From Azospirillum sp. TSO35-2 (lineage in GTDB: Bacteria > Pseudomonadota > Alphaproteobacteria > Azospirillales > Azospirillaceae): a stretch of 64,000 bases of DNA. Shown one piece after another: positions 56,229 to 64,000 of this stretch. Below the pieces are notes generated by a model, which saw only the letters and a program-made list of their open reading frames with translations, was not told where the DNA came from and made no database searches. The stretch's first letter is position 1. Each line of letters starts with the position of its first letter. Position numbers and translations under genes: made by a program. The stretch spans positions 953,730-1,017,729 of the forward strand of contig NZ_LGRA01000018.1 in the NCBI RefSeq assembly GCF_003116095.1, read 5' to 3'.

Positions 56229-57890
56229 TTACGCCGCCGATTTGGCGTGGCGGGCGGGCTGGTTGGGGATCGACAGGGTGAAGATGGTTCCGTTGTCGCG
56301 CTCGATCTTCAGCGCGGCGCCGGCCTGATGCGACAGGGCCTGGACCAGGTTCAGGCCCAACCCGCTGCTGGCACCGCCCCGGCTGGGACGCTTGTGCTGG
56401 CTCGGCATGCCGGCGGGAAGGCCGACGCCGTCGTCGCGCACGATCAGGCGCATGCCGTTCTCGGCCCCTTCCAGCACGACGCGCACGGTGCCGGGGTGCC
56501 CGTGCGGGAAGGCGTGCAGCAGGGCGTTCGACACCAGTTCGCTGGTCGCGATGGCCAGCGGCGTGGCGCGGTCGGCGTCGATGATCCAGTCCTCCGCCTC
56601 CAGTTCCAGCCGGGCGGCGGTCGGGTTGTCGGACCGCACCAGCCCGTCGCACATCTGCCGCAGCGCGTCGGCGAAGTTCAGGTGCGCCGGCTCGTCGGAG
56701 CGGTGGAGCAGTTCGTGCAGCAGGCTCATGGTCTGGATGCGGCGCAGGCTCTCGTCGAAGCCGCGGCGCGCCCGCTCGTCGATGCGGGCGGCCTGCAGGC
56801 GCAGCAGGCTGCAGATCACCTGCAGATTGTTCTTCACCCGGTGCTGGACCTCCTTCAGCAGCACCTCCTTGTCGGTCAGCGCCAGTTCGAGCTGGGCGTT
56901 GGCCCGCTCAAGCTGGGCGGTGCGCTGGTGGACATGCTCCTCCAGCGTGTCGTAGGCGTGCTGCAGGGCGTCTTCCGCCTCGCGCTCGCGCCGCGCCCGC
57001 TGGATGGCGAGCGCGCCGATCACCGCGACGGTGGCGCAGGCGGCGGCGGCGAAGGCGGCGTAGATCCACAGCCGTTCGCTCCAGCGGGTCAGGACGCTGT
57101 CGGTGGCGATCGTCACCACCGCCGACAGCCCGGTGTCGCCGACCGGGCGGGACACCATGATGTCGTCGGCGCGGCCCGCACCGGCGTTGCTGCCGTCGTC
57201 GGTGCCGCCGCTCTCCGGCTCGCGCAGCAGCGCCGTGCCGTCGGGCCGGGTCAGCGCGATGCTGTGGCCGTAGCCGACGTCGAGCGAGCGGTAGACGTCG
57301 CGCAGGGCGCGGGCGTCGAGCCCCGCAACCGCCCAGCCGCGCGGCGCCCCCGCACCCGGGGTGTCGGTGCCGGGCAGCGGCTGCGACAGGGTGATGACCG
57401 GCCGCCCGTCCATTCGGCCGTCGCCGATCGCCCGCTTGGTGGCGGTGAGGGCCGGCTGGGTGTCGCCGCCGGGGGCGCGTCCGTCCGTCCGGCTCGCCAG
57501 ACGCAGGGCGCCCGACGCGTCGCGGATTTCCAGCCCGACGACGTGGGGGGCGCTGGTCGCCAGCAGCGCCATGCGCTCCCGCGTGGCGTCGTCGTCGGGC
57601 AGCGGCGCACCGGCCGGGCCGGCCAGCGTGGCGGTCTGGGTCAGCAGCAGGTCACCCGATTCGAACAGGCGGGAGGCGTGCTCCGCCACCAGCAGGCCGA
57701 TGTTGCCGGCCACCCCGGTGGCCTGCTGGATCGCCTCGTTGCGGTCGCGCCAGGCGAAGACGGCCGACAGCCCGATGGTCAGCAGCACCGCGGCCGTGCA
57801 GGCGATCAGGACCAGCGCCGAACCGGGAAGCCGGTAGAGCGGGGACGGGTGGGAACGCAGCGCGCGCAGCGGCATCGTGTCGGCAACCAT
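56229..57890 (-). CDS. Membrane sensor histidine kinase (HisKA_2 type)
   Basis: A 553-residue kinase: helix 1 (about 24-46), a large periplasmic double-Cache-like region (about 50-275), helix 2 (about 280-300), a short coiled coil, then HisKA_2 with [20 protein letters not shown] carrying the phospho-His, and an HATPase with [17 protein letters not shown] and [11 protein letters not shown]. This group often signals to PhyR-type general stress regulators in alphaproteobacteria. No response regulator lies beside it. It is divergent from mtnA. Confidence 0.92.
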   Translation of the reverse strand: MVADTMPLRALRSHPSPLYRLPGSALVLIACTAAVLLTIGLSAVFAWRDRNEAIQQATGVAGNIGLLVAEHASRLFESGDLLLTQTATLAGPAGAPLPDDDATRERMALLATSAPHVVGLEIRDASGALRLASRTDGRAPGGDTQPALTATKRAIGDGRMDGRPVITLSQPLPGTDTPGAGAPRGWAVAGLDARALRDVYRSLDVGYGHSIALTRPDGTALLREPESGGTDDGSNAGAGRADDIMVSRPVGDTGLSAVVTIATDSVLTRWSERLWIYAAFAAAACATVAVIGALAIQRARREREAEDALQHAYDTLEEHVHQRTAQLERANAQLELALTDKEVLLKEVQHRVKNNLQVICSLLRLQAARIDERARRGFDESLRRIQTMSLLHELLHRSDEPAHLNFADALRQMCDGLVRSDNPTAARLELEAEDWIIDADRATPLAIATSELVSNALLHAFPHGHPGTVRVVLEGAENGMRLIVRDDGVGLPAGMPSQHKRPSRGGASSGLGLNLVQALSHQAGAALKIERDNGTIFTLSIPNQPARHAKSAA

Positions 57891-58038
57891 GTGGAATTCG
57901 GCCAGTTCATGCTATCCGGAAACGGTAACACCGTCCGGCGGTTGGCGGTTCCGTCGAACGCTACCCGCGTTGAAGCGGCAGCGGCCACCACCTATTGTGT
58001 GGTGCCGACAAAGGCATCAGGCATTGGGAGGATGGTTT

Positions 58039-59133
58039 ATGCGGATCGACGGTTCGGCCTATCGCACCATCTGGCCGGAGGAGGACGGGCGCGCCGTCGC
58101 CATCATCGACCAGACCCGCCTGCCGCATGACTTCGCGGTCGTCCGCCTGACGACGCTGGAGGACGCCGCCCACGCCATCCGCGCCATGCTGGTGCGCGGC
58201 GCCCCGCTGATCGGTGCCGCCGCCGCCTACGGCGTGGCGCTGGCGATGCGCGCCGACTCCGGCGACACCGGGCTGGAGCGGGCCTGCGCCACGCTGCTGG
58301 CGACGCGGCCGACGGCGGTCAACCTGCGCTGGGCGCTGGAACGGATGCGCGCCCGGCTGGCGCCGCTGCCGGAACCGGAGCGCGTCGCCGCCGCCGATGC
58401 GGAGGCAGCGTCCATCGCCGACGAGGACGTCGCCATCAACCGCGCCATCGGTGGCCACGGCGCAGCGTTGATCCGCGCCGCGGCGGAGCGCAAGCGGCCG
58501 GGCGAGCCGGTCAACCTGCTGACCCACTGCAACGCCGGCTGGCTGGCGACGGTCGACTGGGGAACGGCGCTGGCGCCGGTCTACGCCGCGTTCGAGCAGG
58601 GCATCCCGCTGCATGTCTGGGTCGACGAGACGCGGCCGCGCAACCAGGGCGCCAGCCTGACCGCGTGGGAGCTGAAGCACCACGGCGTTCCCCACACCGT
58701 GATCGCCGACAATGTCGGCGGCCATCTGATGCAGCATGGCCAAGTCGACCTGTGCATCGTCGGCACCGACCGCACCACCGCGACTGGCGACGTCTGCAAC
58801 AAGATCGGCACCTATCTGAAGGCGCTGGCGGCGCACGACAACGGCGTACCCTTCTATGTCGGGCTGCCGTCACCGACCATCGACTGGACCATCGCCGACG
58901 GCGTGCGCCAGATCCCGATCGAGGAGCGCGATGGCCGCGAGGTCAGCGAGTTGACCGGCCGCACCGCCGACGGCCGGATCGAGACGGTCCGCGTCACCCC
59001 CGACGGCAGCCCGGTCGCCAACTTCGCCTTCGACGTCACGCCGGCGCGGCTGGTGACCGGCCTGATCACCGAACGCGGCGTCTGCCCGGCGACGCGGCAG
59101 GGGCTGCTGGGGCTGTTCCCCGAACGGGGCTGA
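58039..59133 (+). CDS. mtnA: S-methyl-5-thioribose-1-phosphate isomerase
   Basis: The 364-residue enzyme turns methylthioribose 1-phosphate into the ribulose form in methionine salvage. Family blocks are [40 protein letters not shown] with the catalytic Cys, [18 protein letters not shown], and the Asp in [22 protein letters not shown] 58039 follows GGGAGGATGG, and the longer frame lacks conservation. Other mtn genes are not in the window. Confidence 0.97.
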   Translation: MRIDGSAYRTIWPEEDGRAVAIIDQTRLPHDFAVVRLTTLEDAAHAIRAMLVRGAPLIGAAAAYGVALAMRADSGDTGLERACATLLATRPTAVNLRWALERMRARLAPLPEPERVAAADAEAASIADEDVAINRAIGGHGAALIRAAAERKRPGEPVNLLTHCNAGWLATVDWGTALAPVYAAFEQGIPLHVWVDETRPRNQGASLTAWELKHHGVPHTVIADNVGGHLMQHGQVDLCIVGTDRTTATGDVCNKIGTYLKALAAHDNGVPFYVGLPSPTIDWTIADGVRQIPIEERDGREVSELTGRTADGRIETVRVTPDGSPVANFAFDVTPARLVTGLITERGVCPATRQGLLGLFPERG

Positions 59134-59145
59134 ACGACACCAGGG

Positions 59146-59180
59146 CCGGAAAGTGCCGACCACAAGTCGGAACTTTCCGG
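59146..59180 (+). terminator. Long hairpin after mtnA
   Basis: Bases 59146-59160 (CCGGAAAGTGCCGAC) pair with 59166-59180 (GTCGGAACTTTCCGG), 14 of 15 positions, around a CACAA loop. It lies between mtnA and a small convergent gene. There is no U-tract. Confidence 0.55.
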
Positions 59181-59197
59181 AATCAGTGTGATCCGGG

Positions 59198-59419
59198 TCA
59201 GCGATCGGCGGAGGAGGGGCGGCGGTCGGCCAGCAGGCGGCGCCACAGCCGCTTCGGCGCGCCCTCCGCATGCTTGGCGTCCAGCCATTCGTCGGCCAGT
59301 TCGCGAACCTGCCAGCCGCCCAGAAAGCGCTCGCAATCGATGGCGGTGTACAGCCGGACGCGCTCTTTGCCGAGGCGCTCGAAATAGGCCAGCGTTCTTT
59401 GGCGGTCGATGTCGTCCAT
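59198..59419 (-). CDS. Small hypothetical protein
   Basis: A 73-residue soluble, charged protein (DDIDRQRTLAYFERLGKERV, RLYTAIDCERFLGGWQVREL), predicted helical. I recognise no family. ATG 59419 opens a compact reading frame with natural composition. The upstream frame extension adds an unlikely Cys-Trp stretch. It is convergent with mtnA. Confidence 0.6.
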   Translation of the reverse strand: MDDIDRQRTLAYFERLGKERVRLYTAIDCERFLGGWQVRELADEWLDAKHAEGAPKRLWRRLLADRRPSSADR

Positions 59420-59587
59420 AGGCCCCAATGAAGCGGTGATTGCGGACCGGTCACACCAAATGTTGATCCGCACACCGGATATTGGGAGAAGCGCATCGCT
59501 GGTGCAACTGTCCCTTTGTCGCGGCGCCCTGCACCGGAGGGGTAATGCGCTCTTGCGATGACCTCGGGACGAGCTGCCGCCGCCGGG

Positions 59588-59881
59588 TTAGGGCCGGCCA
59601 TTCCGCAAGGCGCCGCCCGACATCGCACCGGTGTGGACGGCGATGTCCGACAGCGCGATTCCGGCGCGCGCCGCCGCCTGCTCCAGCGACGCGCGGTCGG
59701 GCCAGCACATCCGGCCACCGATGGCGGCCAACACGCCATCACGCTTGACCACCCACACCCCGGTGGTCGCCATTTCGATGACTTGGCCCAGCCGCAGCGG
59801 GGACGGACCGTCCGCGGCGCGGCGGTCGCCGAGCGGACTGTTGGCGGGGGCGATGTTGGGAATGGTGGCGCTGGTCGGCAT
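59588..59881 (-). CDS. Small hypothetical protein
   Basis: A 97-residue protein. The first 30 residues are low-complexity; the rest, with VIEMATTGVWVVKRDGVLAA and WPDRASLEQAAARAGIALSD, looks like a small alpha/beta fold. I recognise no family. It has a modest AGAGACG site before ATG 59881 and a broad AT-rich upstream region, which supports a real gene. Confidence 0.55.
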   Translation of the reverse strand: MPTSATIPNIAPANSPLGDRRAADGPSPLRLGQVIEMATTGVWVVKRDGVLAAIGGRMCWPDRASLEQAAARAGIALSDIAVHTGAMSGGALRNGRP

Positions 59882-60231
59882 CGTCTCTAGTCTTCCATAT
59901 GGCCGGCCTTTCTCCCGGAACGACGCGGTGGCGCGGTCCGGCAGGGGCCGATCTCATGATCGCTCAGGTCAGCGGTGTCGGGATATAAAGGGAACTCCTA
60001 GCCAATTCATCGTGAAGATTCACGGGAAAAGTTATGATTGTTTGTGATCGTTTTCGACAAGGCGCACGGGTCTCACCAATTTCTTTTTGTCCACATTTCA
60101 ATAATGGTTAAGCGCCAGAAAGGCTTTCGGGAAACCTTGCCGCCCTCCGCGCGTTGTTTCGAGCAGCGGGGTCGATGGCCTCAGGCACGCCACCGCCGCC
60201 GCCCAATTCAACGACCGTATTGGAGGACCCC
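59882..60231. other. AT-richer divergent intergenic region
   Basis: This 350-base gap, lower in GC from 59985 to 60115, separates two small divergent genes. It includes a possible EcfG-type promoter at 60130-60155. No coding frame is supported. Confidence 0.5.
60130..60155 (+). promoter_or_regulatory. Weak EcfG-like (general stress) promoter candidate
   Basis: GGAAAC (60130-60135) is followed after 16 bases by CGTT (60152-60155). The alphaproteobacterial EcfG pattern is GGAAC, 16-17 bases, CGTT, so there is an extra A in the -35. The downstream gene encodes a small hydrophilic protein of the kind often under stress control. Confidence 0.3.
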
Positions 60232-60450
60232 ATGGGTGCCGACACACCGAAGAACGAGGGGGAGGGCAACCGCACCGCCGACGCGCAGTACCGCCGCGGT
60301 GTCGAGGATCACGTCAAGAACCACGACGTGCAGGGCGACGCCGACCGGGCCCGCCGCGCGGTCGACGGCCCGGAGGGCGAGGAGCTTCGTCGCGCCGAGG
60401 AGAAGGGCAAGAGCCACGCCAAGGGCGAGGACCCGAAGTTGAAGCGCTGA
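60232..60450 (+). CDS. Small hydrophilic protein, stress-type composition
   Basis: A 72-residue, highly charged protein with almost no hydrophobic residues (NRTADAQYRRGVEDHVKNHD, EEKGKSHAKGEDPKLKR), likely disordered. It resembles in composition small hydrophilic stress proteins but has no family motif I can name. ATTGGAGGACCCC gives a strong ribosome site for ATG 60232, which makes expression likely. Confidence 0.7.
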   Translation: MGADTPKNEGEGNRTADAQYRRGVEDHVKNHDVQGDADRARRAVDGPEGEELRRAEEKGKSHAKGEDPKLKR

Positions 60451-60648
60451 TGCCACCGGGCGGGCGCGGGACGGAAGCGCGTGTGGGCAAAGGGGGATAA
60501 ACTCGCCGGCCGGGTGCGGCGGATACCCCGAAATGGTCACAGCAGCGCCGTGCGTCCGTCACCAAACATAAGCGTGGCCGTCGGAAGGCCTCCTCGGTGT
60601 TCGAGGGTCCAGCCCGGCGGCCATGCCTGTGTTTGAAGGAAGACACCC

Positions 60649-60900
60649 ATGACGACGACCAAGCGGACATTCACCACCGGGGCGCTGGCGCTGCTGATCG
60701 GCGCGGCGGCCCTCGGCGGCTGTTCGAACCTGAACCATCGCGAGAACCGCGCGCTGACCGGCGGCGCCATCGGTGCGGCCGGCGGTGCGGCCATCGGCGC
60801 CGTGACCGGCGGCAGCGCGATCTATGGCGGCCTGCTGGGCGGTGCCGCGGGCGCCGCCGTGGGCGCGCTGACGGCTGACGACGGGCACCGGCATCGGTGA
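60649..60900 (+). CDS. Glycine-zipper lipoprotein
   Basis: An 83-residue lipoprotein precursor with lipobox AALGGC near residue 25 and a C-terminal glycine-zipper helix (GGAIGAAGGAAIGAVTGG and GGLLGGAAGAAVGAL). It belongs to the YMGG/OsmB-like group, envelope proteins of uncertain role. It ends in a His-rich tail. GGAAGACACCC precedes ATG 60649. It may be co-regulated with the small hydrophilic gene upstream. Confidence 0.85.
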   Translation: MTTTKRTFTTGALALLIGAAALGGCSNLNHRENRALTGGAIGAAGGAAIGAVTGGSAIYGGLLGGAAGAAVGALTADDGHRHR

Positions 60901-60952
60901 GGCCGAGCCGGTGATGTCCACCCGATGACGCGGCGCTGACACACGCCCCCCG

Positions 60953-61729
60953 TCAGTCCTCGTCATCCTCGAACTGGTCGAGGCTCAGCGCCCGCACCTC
61001 GGTGTTGGGCGCCGGGGCATTGGTGGCGGGGACCGGCGCGGGGGCGACCGCCTGGGACGGGCGCGGCGCCGGGCGGCTGGCGCCGCGATTCGGCGGCAGC
61101 CCGGCGTTGGGCCCCTTCAGCGGGCTGTTGACCGTCCCGCGCGGGCCGATGCTGGGCTCGTCGCCGAAATCGGGCAGGGGCGGGATGCGGTCCATCACCC
61201 GGCGGATCAGCCCGGCGATGCGGTCGGTTTCGGCGCGCAGGGCCTGCCCCTGCTCCCCCTCATAGAGGGGATCGTCGAGGAACTTGCGGATCTCCAGCAC
61301 GCCGCGCAGTTCCACGCCGCACATCTCGTGCGTGCCGATGGGCAGCGCCTTCACCCGGGCGAAGCTGGCGAAGAAGCCGGCGCTGCCCTCGACGAACTGG
61401 ACCACCATGCGGGCGTGCAGCCGCTCCAGCGCGGTGGTCATCGGGACGATCAGGTCCTCCATCTCCTCCGGCGCGGCGTCCAGCCGCTCCTGCGCCACCG
61501 CGGCCAGGGCGAAGAAGTCGCGCACCCGCCGGCTGAAGCGGCGGTAGCGCCCCAGCCCGCCGATCGACACCCGCTCGCGCGCCGCCGTCGCCAGTTCCGC
61601 CGACTGCTTCAGCGTGGCGTCGAGCCGCATCAGCAGCGTGGCGATCTCGCGCTGGCGTTGGGCCGGGCTGCGGCCGCCGCCCGGCGCCGGCGGGGCGGCG
61701 GGGCGGCGTGGGGGGCTGGAACGCATCAT
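60953..61729 (-). CDS. Hypothetical protein with helical core and disordered tails
   Basis: A 258-residue protein. The first 25 residues and the last 75 are Pro/Ala-rich and disordered. The core (about 25-185) is helical, with LDATLKQSAELATAARERVS, FVEGSAGFFASFARVKALPI and HEMCGVELRGVLEIRKFLDD. No family is recognised. The acidic C-terminus ends in DQFEDDED. It lies downstream of the HtrA gene on the same strand, 54 bases away, so joint expression is possible. Confidence 0.7.
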   Translation of the reverse strand: MMRSSPPRRPAAPPAPGGGRSPAQRQREIATLLMRLDATLKQSAELATAARERVSIGGLGRYRRFSRRVRDFFALAAVAQERLDAAPEEMEDLIVPMTTALERLHARMVVQFVEGSAGFFASFARVKALPIGTHEMCGVELRGVLEIRKFLDDPLYEGEQGQALRAETDRIAGLIRRVMDRIPPLPDFGDEPSIGPRGTVNSPLKGPNAGLPPNRGASRPAPRPSQAVAPAPVPATNAPAPNTEVRALSLDQFEDDED

Positions 61730-61783
61730 GCCGGTACGGGGTCGCTCCTGTCTTTGGACGGGGTCCTGATCGGGGGCCGCCGC

Positions 61784-62917
61784 TCAGCGTGCGGTGCGGA
61801 CGGTCAGTGACTTCTGCCCGCCGTCGCGCACCACCGTCAACTGCACCGGCGTACCGACGCGCATGAGACCGATGCGGTTGCGGAAGTCGGTGGCGCTGCG
61901 CACCGGCCGGCCATCAACCGCCACCACCACGTCGCCGCTGCGCAGGCCGCCGCTGTCGGCCGGCGAACCGCGCTCGATCTTGGCGATCAGCGCGCCCTCG
62001 TCGCCCTTCAGGCTGAGGGTTTCGGCGAGGTCGGGCGTCAGATCCTGGATGGCGATGCCCAGCCGGCCGCGCCGCACCTCGCCATACTCGCGCAACTGCT
62101 CGACCACCGAGCGGACGATGCTGACCGGAACGGCGAAGCCGATGCCGACCGACCCGCCGGCCGGGCCGATGATGGCGGTGTTGATGCCGATCAGCTCGCC
62201 CTGGAAATTGACCAGCCCGCCGCCGGAGTTGCCGGGATTGATCGAGGCGTCGGTCTGGATGAAGTCCTCGTACCCCTCGATCTTCAGCCCGCTGCGCCCC
62301 AGCGCCGAGATGATGCCGGAGGTGACCGTCTGCCCCAGCCCGAACGGGTTGCCGATGGCGACGACGAAGTCGCCGACCTTGGCCCCGTCCGAGTCGCCGA
62401 GCGGCAGCGCGGTCAGACTGTCGGCCTTGATCTGCAGCAGGGCGATGTCGGTGGCGGCGTCGCGCCCGATCAGCTTGGCGCGCAGGCGGCGGCGGTCCTT
62501 CAGGGTGACGGCGATCTCCTGCGCGTTCTCCACCACATGGTTGTTGGTGACGACGTAGCCGTTGCGGGCGTCGACGATCACCCCCGACCCGGCGCTGACC
62601 TGCGGGCGGCCCTGCGGCATCTGGTCCGGCATGTTGAAGAAACGGCGGAAGAACGGGTCGCGCAGCAGCGGGTTCTCCGCCTGGGGCGCCTGGCTCAGCA
62701 CCGAGATGTTGACCACCGCCGGCGTCACCTGCTCCAGCATCGGGGCGATGGTGCCGCCGCCGCCCACCGCGCCCAGCGGCAGCGCCGCCGCCGCCGGCGA
62801 CGGCCCCAGGCCCCATCGGCCCAGCCCGGAGTCGGCCGGGGCGAAGAGGGCGCAACCGGTCAGCGCCGCCATCCCGACCGCCGTCGCAAACACCACCGGC
62901 CGCACGACCGCTTTCAT
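61784..62917 (-). CDS. HtrA/Do-like serine protease, lipoprotein form, single PDZ
   Basis: The 377-residue protein begins with a signal sequence and lipobox AALTGC (Cys 22), so it is probably anchored in the envelope. The trypsin-like domain has His in YVVTNNHVVENA, Asp in GRDAATDIALLQIKADS and Ser in DASINPGNSGGGLVNF. One PDZ domain follows (about 280-370, RRGRLGIAIQDLTPDLAETL). DegP and DegQ have two PDZ domains, so it is closer to the DegS plan. It would degrade or sense damaged periplasmic proteins. ATG 62917 has GGAAGGACGG upstream. Confidence 0.93.
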   Translation of the reverse strand: MKAVVRPVVFATAVGMAALTGCALFAPADSGLGRWGLGPSPAAAALPLGAVGGGGTIAPMLEQVTPAVVNISVLSQAPQAENPLLRDPFFRRFFNMPDQMPQGRPQVSAGSGVIVDARNGYVVTNNHVVENAQEIAVTLKDRRRLRAKLIGRDAATDIALLQIKADSLTALPLGDSDGAKVGDFVVAIGNPFGLGQTVTSGIISALGRSGLKIEGYEDFIQTDASINPGNSGGGLVNFQGELIGINTAIIGPAGGSVGIGFAVPVSIVRSVVEQLREYGEVRRGRLGIAIQDLTPDLAETLSLKGDEGALIAKIERGSPADSGGLRSGDVVVAVDGRPVRSATDFRNRIGLMRVGTPVQLTVVRDGGQKSLTVRTAR

Positions 62918-63146
62918 GGTTCCGTCCTTCCTTGACTGTGGATTCTTGATTGGCTGGGCAGATTTGGGACAAACGCGCAGGCGGTTCAAGCCTGACGGCC
63001 CGTCGCTGGCCCGTTAGACACGACGCGGCGATGATAGCCGGAGGATGGCGGAAACTCCCGGTAAAGAAATTTGGTGGTATAGAGCAGGGCTGGCCCGGCC
63101 CCGACGACGTGCGGGGCGGGTGGACCAAGGGAACGGGTTGATCGGA

Positions 63147-64000
63147 ATGACCGGCGGGTCGCTGCTCGAGTTGAGCGAGCAAGAGTATCTGCAGATGGAG
63201 GAGGCCCTGTCGCAGACCGCGCGGGGGCGCGCCTTCCTGCGCATGCGCGACCGGCGCTGCCGCGTCGTCGCCTCCGACGATTTCCAGCGGCTGGTCGGGC
63301 AGTTGGAGGCTCAGGTCAACCGGCTGGGCGGCGCCGCGCCGTCCGCCTTCGCCGCCTTCGCCCCCGGCGAGGATCCGCGCATCCAGCAGGAGCTGACCGC
63401 GATCACCCAGGTGGTGCGCGAGGCGCGCAGCGACATCGCCGCCCTGAAGGCCACCGACACCGGGTCGAACCGGATCGAGGCGGCGACCGGCGAGCTGGAC
63501 GAGATCGTCGCCGCCACCGAACGCGCCACCACCGACATCCTGAACGCGACGGAGAAGATTCAGGAAATCACCATGTCGATGCCGCGCAACGACGCCGATC
63601 TGGCCGAACAGATCGACGCGATCGAGGCGTGGTGCATCGAGGTGATGACCGCCTGTTCGTTCCAGGACATCACCGGCCAGCGCACCACCAAGGTCGTCAA
63701 CACGCTGCGCTACATCGAAGAGCGCGTGAACACGATGATCGAGATCTGGGGCGTCGACCGGCTGTCGGTCACCGATCACCCGCAAGGATCGGGCGAGGTG
63801 TCCTCGCACCGCAAGATCGGCGACACCCGACCCGACGCGCATCTGCTGAACGGTCCGCAACTGGGCGGGCCGGAGGTCAGCCAGGACGCCATCGACGCCC
63901 TGTTCGACAGCGTCCCCGGTGTGATGGAGCGTGCGGAGCCGGCCCCCGCCGCCCCGCCTCCGCCGCCCCCCGCGCCACCCCCACCCCCTGTCGCGAAGCC
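63147..64000 (+). CDS. cheZ: CheZ-like protein phosphatase, cut by window end
   Basis: At least 284 residues are open to the end of the window, and the stop codon lies outside. The protein is helical, with a coiled-coil middle (EATGELDEIVAATERATTDI) and the CheZ active-site region MTACSFQDITGQRTTKVVNT, where Asp and Gln match the catalytic pair that dephosphorylates CheY-P. The C-terminus has SQDAIDALFDSV followed by a long Pro/Ala run. ATG 63147 is the first good start and follows GGGAACGGG at some distance. It is divergent from the HtrA gene, away from other che genes. Confidence 0.85.
   Translation, partial: MTGGSLLELSEQEYLQMEEALSQTARGRAFLRMRDRRCRVVASDDFQRLVGQLEAQVNRLGGAAPSAFAAFAPGEDPRIQQELTAITQVVREARSDIAALKATDTGSNRIEAATGELDEIVAATERATTDILNATEKIQEITMSMPRNDADLAEQIDAIEAWCIEVMTACSFQDITGQRTTKVVNTLRYIEERVNTMIEIWGVDRLSVTDHPQGSGEVSSHRKIGDTRPDAHLLNGPQLGGPEVSQDAIDALFDSVPGVMERAEPAPAAPPPPPPAPPPPPVAK

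Overview
The window is a compact, very GC-rich, gene-dense stretch of an alphaproteobacterial genome. The closest fit is Rhodospirillales, and probably Azospirillum or a near relative. This rests on codon and base composition, the sdhCDAB gene order, several families typical of alphaproteobacteria (IalB-like, DUF1178, DUF4170, an NDUFAF5-like methyltransferase, class Ib aspartate aminotransferase) and many signalling proteins for cyclic di-GMP and chemotaxis. No species can be fixed from the sequence alone. Core genes (clpB, sdhCDAB, rlmN, aatA, mtnA) suggest a chromosome rather than a small plasmid. No rRNA, tRNA, CRISPR array or transposase was seen.

Layout. 0.3-7.8 kb: clpB, a class III aminotransferase, a methyltransferase, a His-rich asparaginase and a SpoU-type RNA methyltransferase. 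7.8-9.13 kb: a plasmid-type RepA initiator bracketed on both sides by iteron-like repeats, with an AT-rich tract. This is the strongest candidate for an unusual system here. 9.2-17 kb: a DsbD-like membrane protein, a methyltransferase, an isolated fliQ, comF, a glutathione transferase, an M20 amidohydrolase, a PrcB-like lipoprotein and a PAS-GGDEF-EAL protein. 17.4-22.9 kb: a tandem universal stress protein, then a minus-strand acetate-uptake cluster (yjcH-actP, then a CNB-CBS-DUF294 regulator and an exonuclease-fold protein), with an FNR-like box upstream. 23.2-30.1 kb: DUF1178, a methyltransferase, nitrilase-grxC, two response regulators, an IalB-like protein and rlmN, whose start codons lie in a perfect hairpin. 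30-37.5 kb: a polytopic membrane protein, the succinate dehydrogenase operon and a branched-chain aminotransferase.

38.0-42.3 kb: an S24 repressor divergent from a five-gene module that includes a T7-like portal, a Bbp19-like protein and a scaffold-like protein. No terminase, capsid or tail genes accompany it, so it is a prophage remnant or a domesticated module. 42.5-48.5 kb: a second GGDEF-EAL protein, a phosphoesterase, DUF4170, then a heme group (cytochrome b561, di-heme peroxidase, cytochrome c'). 48.8-64 kb: aatA, a molbindin, an EF-G paralogue, a secreted Cache protein beside a chemoreceptor, Dps, a HisKA_2 kinase, mtnA, several small proteins, a lipoprotein-type HtrA protease and a CheZ-like phosphatase that runs off the end.

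Common themes are cyclic di-GMP turnover (two EAL proteins and one HD-GYP protein, each with altered signature residues), chemotaxis (MCP, CheZ, fliQ), acetate and succinate metabolism, and peroxide or redox defence. Annotation was by eye from translations. Family names come from recognised motifs, not from searches.
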